A DNA stretch of 61,420 nt from Verrucomicrobiaceae bacterium UBA7681 (GTDB lineage: Bacteria; Verrucomicrobiota; Verrucomicrobiia; Verrucomicrobiales; Verrucomicrobiaceae): positions 1 to 61,420 of the forward strand of contig DLGZ01000079.1 in NCBI GenBank assembly GCA_002482965.1, read 5' to 3'. The position numbers were made by a program, and so were the translations under genes. Under the pieces are notes generated by a model. The model made no database searches, had not been told where the DNA came from, and saw only the letters and a program-made list of their open reading frames with translations. Below are positions 15,001-27,000 of the stretch, one piece after another. Numbering within the stretch: position 1 is the first letter of the stretch; each line of letters starts with the position of its first letter.

Positions 15001-18000
15001 GTGACCGCGAACACCGGCGGACTCACCATCAACGGCTTCGACGGAGTCGATACGATCACGATCAACACCAATGCCGCCGCACTCACGGTCAATGCTGGCA
15101 GCGGGAACGACACCGTCACCGTGAACGCCAGTTCCGCGTTTTTCACCATCAACGGGGAAGACGATGATGACACCATCACCGTCAACAGTTCCGCCGCCGC
15201 CTTCGCCATCAATGGCGGCAACGGGAACGACACGATCAACATCCGCGCTGCCGCGATGGATTCCACCATCAACACCGGCACCGGCACCAACACGGTCAAT
15301 GTGGGCACCGCGAATCTGCCGACCCCAGGCAACGTCAACTCCATCAACGGCAGGCTCACGATTACCGGCAGCGGCACCGATACCCTCTACGTCAATGACG
15401 CCGGTAACAGTGTGGTTGGCACACTGCTCCTCACCTCCAGACTGCTCACCGGACTTGGCATGGGCGGAGACGCCGCGAACAAGGGCATCGACTACACGGG
15501 CTTCGATGAGCTGATTATCTCCCTCGGTGCCGGACTGACCACTGCAAACATCCGCAGCACGAACTCCTCCACCACCACCAGGCTCAACACGGGCACCGGT
15601 TCGGCGGCAGTGACTGTGGGCGGTTCCGAAGTCGGCACTGGCGTGAATCTCAATGCGATCAGTGGCAAGCTCATCATCAATGGCCAGGGCGCGAATGACA
15701 CCCTCACGCTCAATGACACTGGCGACACTGCGGCCAACATCGGCCTGCTCACCAGCACGCGCATCACCGGCCTCGGCATGGGTGCCGATGATGTGACCAA
15801 GGGCATCCAATACGCGGGAATCGAAGACCTGTTTGTCAGCCTGGGCAGCGGCGCAGACATCGTCACCATCAACAGCACGCACAGCACCCGGACCACCGTC
15901 AATCTGGGCGTCGGAGCAGTGAACAAAGTTTACGTGGGCAGCACCTACAGCGGACTGGCCACCAGCGACATCGTCACTGGCACCTTGGTTCCACCGGTCA
16001 CCACGTCGAGGCTGAACCAGATCGCCGGACATCTGACGCTCAACGGTCAGTCAGCCAGCAACGAACTCTATCTGGATAACAGTGGCGACACACTGGCTGG
16101 TTCCGGCGAACTGAGCGCCACGGACTTCACCCACACCGCCATGACCGGCAGTGGCATCACCCACTCGTCCTTCAGCAAGATCTCCCTCTGGCTGGGCGAC
16201 GGCAACGATCAGTTCTTCCTCGACAGCACGCCTGCCGGTTCCGTTACGACGATCAGCACCGGCAACGAAACGTCGGTGGACAACCAGACCAATGACATCA
16301 TCAACATTCGCGGCATCGGTGGTTTCACCACGGTGAACGCAGGGACTGGCAATGACGTCATCCGCGTCAACTACGACCGCGGCGGACTTCAAACCTATGA
16401 GAATGGTCTGCTCTCCGCGACTTTGGCACTGAACGGTGGAGCAGGCAGTGACCTCTACGAAATCGGCCTCGCCGGTTACGGTTCGACCGTGATCCGTGTC
16501 ACCGACAATGCCGTGGCCGGACCAAACCGGATGAAAATCTACGGCACGCCACGGAAAGACTTCTTCCTCTTCCGTCCGAACGTCATCGCTGCCGTTGGCA
16601 TTGATGCTCAGGGCAACCTCACAGGTCTCGCGGAACGCATCAACTACGACTCCGCCATCAACGACATCGCCGTCTATGGCGGTGATGAGGACGACACCTT
16701 CGTTCTCGACGACACCAACTCGCCGCTGACGCTCTATGGCGAAGCAGGCGACGACAAATTCCAGATCGGTCAGATCTTCGCCGCGCCACGCCATCCGTCC
16801 GATCTGCCTGCGGGCTCCGAAGTGGCGCTGTATGACTCCACGGACGACTACAAGAACTTCCGCGACGCGACGGGCCTTGCCGCCTCCGACTTCTTCCGCA
16901 CCACGCTGACGACTCAGGGCTACCTCAGCAACGGCAATGGCAAGGGCAATCCGACCACCATCTACGGTGGTATCGGCAACGACAACTTCACGGTGTACAG
17001 CAACAAGGCTGACCTCTACCTCTATGGGGAAGAGGACGACGACACCTTCACCGTGCGCGCATTCGTCAAAGTCGATCCTGCCGATTCGAAAGCACCCTTC
17101 ACGAACATCAACGGCGGTCAGGGCGCCGACTTCATTTCCTACACCGTCAATGCACCGGTGAACATCGAAGGCGGCGACGGCTTTGACACCCTCACCGTCA
17201 TCGGCACGGAGTACGGCGATGATTTCGTCATCACGGACAAGGGCATTCTCGGGGCAGGTTTGTTCGTTCGCTACGGCGGCATTGAAAAAGTCGTGGTGGA
17301 TGCGCTTGAAGGCAATGACACCTTCTTCATCCAGAGCACCTCCGATTCCGTGGCCATCGAAGTGGTGGGCGGTCTGGGCAGTGACAACTTCCACGTCGGT
17401 GGCGGGAACAATGGCAACGCCATCACCGTGGTGGCCAATGATCTGCTGGGCCACAGCGGTCTGATCCTGAATCAGACCACCAGCGCCGACGCTCGCTATC
17501 AGGCGATCTTCGCCCAGGGCATCTCGGTCAATGTCGCGGACAATGAAGAAGCTGGGCTGGTGATCACCCTGGTGGACGGACCTCTTCAGGTCTTCGAAAA
17601 TCCGCTGATGGCCGGCTATCAGACGTATCGGTATGCCATCGTCCTCACCCGCTCTCCTGAGGAGGCCGTGCTGGTCACTGCCGTGCCCGTGCTGCCGAAA
17701 CGCAGCGAAGTCGCCGCCGGTGGCAACGGCGTTGCGGTCAATGGCAAGCTCGATGGCGTCACTCTGGTCTTCGACCGCACCAACTGGTTCATTCCTCAGT
17801 ATGTCACCGTCACAGCGCCGGACGACACTCTCGCTGAAGGTCCACGTCAGATTCTGATCCAGCACAGCGTGCAGCAGGGTGGCAGCGCCGACGACGGCGG
17901 TGCCTATGACAAGATCAACGTGCCAACGGTGATCGTCCAAGTGGTGGATGACGATGCTGCTGGCGTCGTGCTGCTGACGGGCGGGGACCAGGCTGTCGTG

Positions 18001-21000
18001 GCAGAGCAGGGGGCCTCCGCCGCCTTCTACGACTACTATGTGGTGCTGACCCGTGCGCCGACCGCCAATGTGATGGTGAATATCATTCACGACTCGCAGG
18101 TGGTCACCTCCGCGACCCAGCTGATCTTCACCTCCACCAACTGGAATGAGCCGCAGAAGGTCCGCGTGACTGCCGCCCCCGACTCACTGGACGAAGGCTT
18201 CCACTACTCGCGCATCACCCATGAGATCGATGCCACCACCACCAGCGCAGACTTCTTTGCCCTCACGCTGAATGACGTGACAGTCGGACTCGCATCGAAA
18301 GTGGAAGGTGATGTCGCTGCTCAGTTTAACGTGACGACAAATGCCGCAGGCCATGTGCTCACCATCACTCGTGCCGGTGGCGGCCTGATCGATGCCCGCA
18401 GCCTTTCCGGCGGCAATGTCACCATCGGCGGCACGGCCACCACCGCCCTGGACGTGAAGAACATTCTCTTCAGCGGCACGCCGGTGCAGAATCAAACATG
18501 GAGCATCATGCTGGACAGCGGTGCGCTGGGTGGTCCGAAGAACTTTGTCTCTCTGGTGGGTGCGCAGGATCAGTCCCTCTCGGTCATCTCACGCGCCTTG
18601 CGAGATGCCATCAATGGCAGCGGCGACTACAACGCTTCGCTTCTCGGCGATACCTTGATTGTCCGCAGCCTCAATGGCAATCCGCTCACCGTCACCGTTG
18701 CAGGTCCTGCCGGAGCCATGACCGTGCAGGACGTTCTGGTCTATGCCAATCTCACCCTGACCTTCTCCGGTGCTATCCCAGTCGGCGGCAGTTGGAGCGT
18801 GATGCTCGACGGCCAGGTCTTCACCTATGTGGCTGGCGCGAACGGCGAAAGCAGAGACGTCGGATCGGTGGACGTGAAAATCGCCGACAACAACGTCGCT
18901 GGCGTCCTCGTCCGCGAGACTCTCGGTTCCACCTCCGTCATCGAACCAAGCGATCTGATTCTCCTCGGCGGCGGTCAGATCACGGCAGTCCTTGATAGCG
19001 TGGTCTTGGTGAATGTGACTCTGGCTCCCACAAGCCCCGCCATCATCGCCGGAGTATCGATTTCGACTTTGAATCTCCAGGCGAGCGACATCAAGGCAAC
19101 CATCAGCGGCACAGCCGTATGGCTGGAGGCCCTTGTAAGCCTGGATGACAACGTCGCCGCCTATCCCACCTGGGAACTCTCACTCACCCGTGACAACGTT
19201 GTTTCCACCTACACGGTCTCATCTCAGGGCATTACCAATAAGATCGATCTGGCGAACGCGCTGAAAACCGCCATCACCACCGGCGGTCTCTACACCGCCA
19301 CCGTCAATCCCACCACGGGCCTGCTGACCATCTCGGACACGAATGCCGTGAAGCTCGGATTCACCGCTCGCATGACTCAGGGCAGGGCATCCTTCGGCGG
19401 ACTTGCCGGCTGGCGTCAGTTGAACATCGCTCTCTCCGGAACTCCTGCGGTGGGCGACAAGATTTCGATCACCCTCTCCACTTACGGCGGTGCTGCCACA
19501 ACCTACACCGCCGATGTCACTCCGACGAGGAACACCCTCGGCCTCCTGGCTGACAAGCTAGTGACCGACATCACCACCACCCCACCGGCTGGCTTCCCGG
19601 CCTCACCCTACACGGTGCAGAAGAAGACCGTAACCCGCTTCGTGGGAGACTTCGGCACCTCGGTCATGAACGAGACCGCCAGCCATGACAACGCCTTCAA
19701 TGCCCAGCCCATCGACTTCGGCAGCTGGGGCACGAGCTACAATCCAGACATCGACAACTCCCTCATCCCTCACCTGACGATCACCGGCACAGGCAATGGC
19801 GAAACCGACTTCTACAAATTTGAAATCACTCAGGCGATGCTCGACCGCGCCACATTGGCGGGAGTGACCGGCATCAATGCCGTCTTCGACATCGACCACG
19901 GCTACGAAAACTACGGCGTCTACTGGGCCTCCCAGCTCCGCCTCTACAAGCTGGTGCCCGACGCCGGTGGTGCCCTGGTCCCCACTCTCGTTGCTGTCAG
20001 CGACGAGTTGAATCCAGTTCTCGATCCCGGCAGCATCACCCAGCTCGACGGCAAGCTCTCGAAGACCCTCACCACCGCAGGCACCTATCTGGTGGAAGTG
20101 ATCAACTGGCTCGGGCCCAAGGTTGAAGTCAGCCGTTCAATCGGCCTGCCAAAGGGAGTCAGCTATGATCTGAACATCTCCCTCCCTTACCACGAGACCG
20201 CCAGCTTCACCTTCGCCCCTTATCCGGTGCTGGAAAACGAAAGCCTGCAAGACGCCTCCCAGCAAACCTCCGGCTCCACATCCGGTTCTGCCGCTCAGGA
20301 CATCAACAACCCGCGTCTCTGGTTCACCTTTGATAACGCTGACATCGGCGACGGCTCCACCATCACCTCCGCTGTCCCCTACGTAACCATTCTCGGCTCC
20401 GGCAACGGCACCTATGACGAGTACCGCTTCGTCATCACCGACGAGATGCTCAACCGCCCGGCCGGGAGCTTCACCGGCAGCGTCAATGACAACACAAACC
20501 ACGACTACTACTCTCTGGTGGCCGTGACGCTGAAAGGCGCAGTCGCTGTCGGCGATCAATGGACGGTGCAAATCAATGGCCGCCAGTTCTCCTACACCGC
20601 CGTGCAGGGAGACACCCTCACTCAGGTGGCCGCTGGCATTAAGGCAGACTTTGACGCCGTCCTCGGCGCCTTCACCGCTGGCGCAGTTCCGACCTACACC
20701 CTGGTGGCAGATGCAGGCACCCTGACGATCACCGATCCAAATGGTTTCTGGATCAAGCTCGTCCAAAAAGTCGCCTCCGCCGGAACCGTGGCCAATCAGG
20801 TCTCCACTGTGTCCAGCGTGTCCTTCGACATCGTGAACCTCGCTCTCGGCGGCACACCTCATCTTGGCGAAACCTGGTCTGTGCTGATCAACGGCTCTGC
20901 CACACCTTACAGCATCACTCTCAGCACCGCCCTCACCCTTGACGAACTCGGTCAGGCTCTGGCAGAACTCGATGGCAGTGTGGCCGCAGGCGTAGCCACC

Positions 21001-24000
21001 TACAATTCGACCACCCACACGCTGACCATCACCGGCCTCGGCGGAGCCAGCGTCGCCTTCGCAGTCACCGGCACGCATCCCACCGGCACCGCCATCATCA
21101 GCGGCACGGCAGTTCAAAATTCCACCACCAACGTCACCCCAGGTGCGCCCACCACCGTTGAAAGCCTGCCAGTGACCCAGGCCGAGATCCAATTCAGCGG
21201 CACAGTGGAACACAATCAAATCTGGACCCTCACACTCACCGATGCAGGCGGCACCGTGACCAGCACTTCGATTGTCGGCCAGAGCAACGGCACCGTCGAA
21301 ACTCTCGCTCAGGTGATCGCTCACTTCTCCGCAGCCGCAGGCTACACACTCGCTCCCAAAGCCGTTGGCAGTGACACCCTGACCATCGTTCGCACCAGCG
21401 GATTCGCCAACGTCCCCTTCACGGTGAACGTCACCGTCACCGCAGCACCTTCCGGCGGATCACAAACAACCACCGGAACCGCGAGCTACTACTCCCTCGT
21501 CAACATCGCCTTCACCGGGACGCCTCACCTCGGCGAGACCTGGTCCGTGCGCGTCACGCAGGCTGACGGCACGACGATCAACACTTATGACTACGTCGTC
21601 GGCGATTCAGATGGAAACGGCACCGTTGACTCCAATGGTGATCTGGTTGGCTCAGACGGCTTGAATCTCACCGACATCGCCGAAGGCCTGAAGCGGGCCA
21701 TCGGCAGCATCGCCAGCCGCACCGGCAGCGTCCTGACCCTCACCCAAGCAGCAGGCATCAAGGTCGAAATGTTGCCAGTGGCGGCGGCACAGGTCGTGGG
21801 AGATATCGCTCAAGCTGCAGGCAGCGTGCATTCCATCGTCAATGCGACCATCACCCTCACCGGCCTCACCGTCACCACCAGCCAGACCTGGACGCTGACA
21901 TTGAACGGTGTGGGTTATTCTTTCACCACAGCCTCCACCGGAACGCCAACCATCAACGATGTCGGCAACGCCCTGGCCACGATCGTCCGCAACGACACCA
22001 CACCGCATATTCCAAATGCCTTCACGATCACGTATGCTGCAGGCACCCTGACCATCACCAGCGACAATGCCGACTTCACAGCATCCCTGAACAACAGCGC
22101 TCCCGCTGCCGTCATCGTGCGCGATGCCGCAGCCTGGGCGGTGGTGAATCTCGATTTCTCCAGCCTCTCAGCCACCTTGAGAGCCGGTCAGGTATGGAGC
22201 CTCGGGCTCAATGGACAGCCACAAAAAACCATCACAGTCGGGGCCACGACCACGCTGGCAGACATCGCCAGTTACTTCCAAGACCAGTTCGACAGCAACG
22301 GCCCATCCGGCTTCACCGTCGTCCAGACCACGGTGGGTGCCGGCCCTGCCCAGCGCCTGAACATCGTCCGCAACGACGGCTCCTCATTCACCGCCTCCTT
22401 CTCAGTCACTGCGGCAGTGGTCACTGGAGCGATGAGCGTCGGCTCCGGCAGCGTCGTCAGTCACTGGACCACCGCAAACATCCAGTTCGCACTCCCAGCT
22501 TTGACCAACGTGAATCTGGGCGACACCTGGCAACTGGTGCTGACTCGCCCAGACGGCACCGTGGTGGACAGCCAGTCCTACGTGGTCACCAACACCGTCG
22601 CAGGCAGCACCATCGATCTCAACGACGTGGCCAAGGGACTCGCCGATCTGATCACCGGCGCGACCGCCACGGGCTCGGTGCTGAACTTCACGGATGCAAC
22701 CGGCGTCAAGGCCACGCTGACAGTCACCGGCACCCCAGTCGCCACCACGGCGGTCATCAGCGGCACCTATCCAGGCAAGTGGTCGCAGACCATCCACTTC
22801 ACCGGCGGCGCAGGCGGCACATCGACCACCGGAGATACCTGGGCCCTGATCATCGGTGGGCAAACAATCACGCAGTCAGCCACGGCAAACGGTCTGGCAC
22901 AGATCGCACAAGACTTCTATGCCAACCGTTCCACTTCCGCTCTCAACGGCTACGTCGTCACAGATCCAAGCGGCGGCACCTCCCTGACCTTCCACAGCTC
23001 CACCGGCGCGCTGGTCCCCGTCACCCTCATTCAGCAGACCCGCAATCGCACCACCGAACTCCTCGGCGATACGCCAGCCAATGCGGACCACCTCGACAAT
23101 CTGCGGCCGCACTACTCCACGGTCATTCTTTCGTTCGATCCGGCACTCACAGTCACCGAGGGCGATGTCTGGTCCATCAAGCTGAACGGCCACGAATTCA
23201 TCTACATCTCCAAAGACGGCGAAACACTCAACAAGGTCGCGGAATCCTTGAAGGACGCGATCAACGCCTACAGCGACGTCTACGCCGCCACCCGCACAGG
23301 CTCCACACTCACGATCACACCGAAAAGCCCAGTAACGAGAACCTCGAAGACCTCGTTCACCGGCATGACCGCTGAAGTTTCCGTGGGTGGCGGCGTGGTC
23401 AAAGCTCTCTTCGACATCGACCATGGGACAATCCTGCGCGGTGCCGTGGTAGGTGGCTATTGGTGGGCCCCGGTGCTCAATTTCTACACCGACAGCCTCT
23501 ACCTTGAGATCTTCAGCGCGACCACCGGCCTCCCTGTTCTGGGCATCCCCAAGAACATCGGTGTGGCTGCTGGCGATCTGATCGACTCGGGCAGCTCCAG
23601 CACGCTGGATCCATTCCTCTCTCACAACTTCACCGTCGCAGACACCTACATCATTCGGGTCGGCACCTATCGCCACTTTGATGACGCCAGCATCCCTGAC
23701 ACCTACATCGGAGTGGCAGCCGGCATGTCCTACGAGCTCAATGTTTCAGTCCAGCGCCATGACACCAACACGGACGCAATCGAACTGGTCGGCAAACAGA
23801 TCACCATCGTTGATGGCAGCGGCATCGGCCAGACCGGAACGATTCTCGCCTACGACGCCAAGAACAAGACCTACACGGTGGATCAGGAATGGACGGGCGT
23901 GGACAACACCAGCAAGTTCAAAATCGAATACCACCTCCGCGATGAGTTCAATGGATACACCCCCGTCGGCGACTCTTACTCCATGGTGCTCACACGCGCT

Positions 24001-27000
24001 CCTGCTGCTGGCACGACCGTCATCATCGACGTGCTGCCTCAGATCACCCGGGCCTACAATTCCAATCTCGGCTTTGTCCCTGAAGCCAACTACGGCGAGA
24101 GCGCCAACGTCCAGGTCAACGTGGCCACCCCTCGCGTCGTCGTGGAGCTGGCCGGATCTCCGCTGAAGGATCAGATTTGGACCCTGACCCTCAACGGAAA
24201 AGACTACTCCTACACCGTGCAGTTGAACGATACCCTCACCGACGTGGCCGTGGGTCTGACCGGTGCGATCCAGGGCAAGACTCTGGCGGATGCAGAAACC
24301 TACCTCGTCGTGCGCGATGGCACAAAGCTGACCATCACCAGCAGCGTGTATCAGACGCAGATCACCACGGGCGTGATCGCCGGCCTGGCCACCTCCTTCA
24401 CCACCGCGTTCTCCATCTCACCTGATGGCAGCGCCGTTGTCAGCAATCCTAACGTCATCGGCGGCTGGAACAGCGCCACGATCGAACTGAAGGGCAGCGT
24501 GCAGGCAGGCACCACTTGGACGCTCCGTTTGGATGGCATCAACTACACCTACGTGGCGCAAGACGGCAACACGCTGGCAGATGTCGCCACCGCCCTGCGC
24601 GCCTTGCTCCCAGCCGTTTACGCTTCCACACCGGACGCGGTGAATGCCGCCAAGTTCACCGTGGCGCTGACAGACGGCGGTCGCTTCAAGGTGTCATTCA
24701 CCATCCTGACCGCCACCAATCTGCGTCCGCAGATCGTGTTCACCGAAACGACCTGGGACACGGCACAGAATGTTTATGTGACGGCCAAGGACAACAACAT
24801 CATCGATGGTGGCGATGCCAAGGTCGTTGCCGCCGTGGAAGCTCGCGTGAACGCCATTCGCGGACCTCTCACCATCAATGGCGGGTTCGCCGTCGGAGCC
24901 GACCGCTCGCTGAAAAATCCCTTCCTCCTTCCAGGCGAGCTGAACAAGCCGCTGCGCGACGGACGCATCAGCACCGTGACTGTGCTCAATGGCAACGTCT
25001 CCATCACCGACACCTCCGCAGTGCATGTGGATCCGGCACTCGGTCTGGTCGCCGGTTTTGATCCACGCATGAACGGCCACTACTACGGCTTCACCATCCT
25101 CGATGGCGACGCCGCCGGAGCCTTCATGCGCGTCCTCTCAGTGTCCGCCGATCTGACCACCGTGACGTTCGTGGGCGGTTGGCCAAACGGCATTGCTCCG
25201 AAAGCAGGCGACTCCTACTACTACGCGCCGATCAATCCGAACGTGCTCGTCAACGAGGCCGACCAGGTGGACACACTCATCGTGGACAACTCGGACAGCC
25301 CCGCCCTCGACGTCGGCACCCTGACCAGCACTCAGTTGACCGGCCTTGGCATGGGTCCGAACACCGTGATCGGCAACCGCACACTCCTCGGCGGCATCAT
25401 TTACTCCAACCTCGAAGTGCTCGATATCAGCCTCGGCTTCGGCAACGACACTCTGACCATCGCCTCCACCCACGCAGGCACCACGATCATCCGCACCGGC
25501 GCAGGCGATGATGTGATCAATGTTCAGTCAGTGGGCGGCCACACCTTCCTCGACACCGGCGCAGGCAATGACACGATCAATGTCGGCAGCACGCAGCATC
25601 TTCTCAACGAGCTCGGCGGCCTGCTCACCATCGTGGGTGCCGGTGACACAGATGTCTTGAACGTGGATGACTCCGCGAATCCCGCGAATAGCACCGGCAC
25701 TCTCACCCCCACAACTCTGACGGGACTCGGCATGCCGGGCGTCAGTGAAGTTCAGACCTTGTCCATCCAGGCGCTCTCCGGCAACTTCATGCTGAGTTAC
25801 ACCGGCTCAAGCGGCACGCTTTTGACAGGTCACTTGAGCTATGACATCGACGCGGGCGATCTCCAGACAGCCTTGAACACCTTGCTTGGCTCCACCGGAG
25901 TTCGCGTTGAAAAATACCGCCAGAGCGCCAAAATCGTCACCTACACCATCACCTTTGGTGGCGATCTCGCCGGTCAGAACATGTCGCAACTCGCCTGGGG
26001 CGAAACACTTCAGACCACCGGCCTCGCCGCCGGTACTGATTCCTCGGCAAATGTGGAAGTCGTCACCCTTCGTGAGGGCACCACATTGCCGCTGGTGAAC
26101 ACGGTCCAAACCTTCACCGTCGATGCCATCAGCGGCACCTTCACTCTGCAATTCCAACTGGATCCCGAAACCATCGCGGCCATCAAGCGCAGTCTCTCCA
26201 AGGCGCTCCCCGCTTATTCCGCCGGGATCACATTCTCCGGTGACTCCACGGTCATCACCGCCCCGATCCGATTCGACGTCACAGCCGACGAACTGGCCAA
26301 ATACCTTGAGCCCATCTTGAATCCGAGCAACGCGGATGGCGGCCTCCCTCATACGAGCAACGTGGCCGTGCTCAAAGTTGGCAATGTGTTCATCATCACT
26401 CTTCAGGGCGAGCACCGCGCGACACGGGTTCATTCCGTTGACACCTCGGCGCTGAATGCAGGCGCCACCATCGCCGTCGCCACCCGCCAGAGCGGCATCA
26501 ACTACTACGGCATCGAAACTCTCAACATCGACCTCGGAACAGGAAATGATGTCTTCAATGTGCAGGGCACCAGCGCTGTGACGAATCTGAACACCGGCGC
26601 GGGTGCCGACCAGATCTTCGTCTCCTCCACCGCCAATGCCAGCCAGTTGAACAGCACCATTGGCTTCCAGACCGGCAACGTCATCGGCTTCAGCGGAGAT
26701 GATCGTCCAGTGCTGGCCTTTGAACTCCCTGAGTCCGCCGCCTCCGTCCGTATCGAAGTGCGTGATGCCGCCGGAACCGTGGTTCGCACCATGAATCTCC
26801 CCCTGGCCAGCCTGAATCTGATCTCAGCGGCATCCGGTTCGTATTCGACCACATGGGATGGCAGAAATGACCTCGGTGATCTTCTGGCCCCGGGAGCCTA
26901 CAGCTACTCAGTCACCGGCATCCGTGCTGACACCACCACCTTTGCCGCAGTGACCTCCATGAAGGGCACCCTTGATGCGGTGCAGGGCACCCTGAACATT

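Larger units (their letters stand above)
18457..24720 (+). repeat. G-x-W repeat domain, about 15 copies
   Basis: A domain of about 95-115 residues recurs with the pattern: hydrophobic strand, x-G-x-x-x-x-G/N-x-x-W-x-(L/V)-x-(L/I)-(N/D)-G, then Y-x-Y-x-V, T-L-x-x-(I/V)-A-x-x-(L/I), and finally L-x-I-x-x-x-x-G-x-x-(F/V). Copies start near 18457, 18748 (truncated), 19130, 19425, 20517, 20838, 21180, 21500, 21844, 22147, 22483, 22793, 23122, 24123 and 24480. The Trp is conserved in 13 of these. DNA similarity between copies is low. I do not recognise a Pfam name for it. The positions matter: clusters lie inside other domains (see findings). Confidence 0.7.

Noticed and set aside
14506..18090. Two long minus-strand frames (14506-16032 and 16051-18090)
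   Set aside because: Both are shadows of the RTX-like repeats; the products are biased in composition and show no domain or ribosome site.
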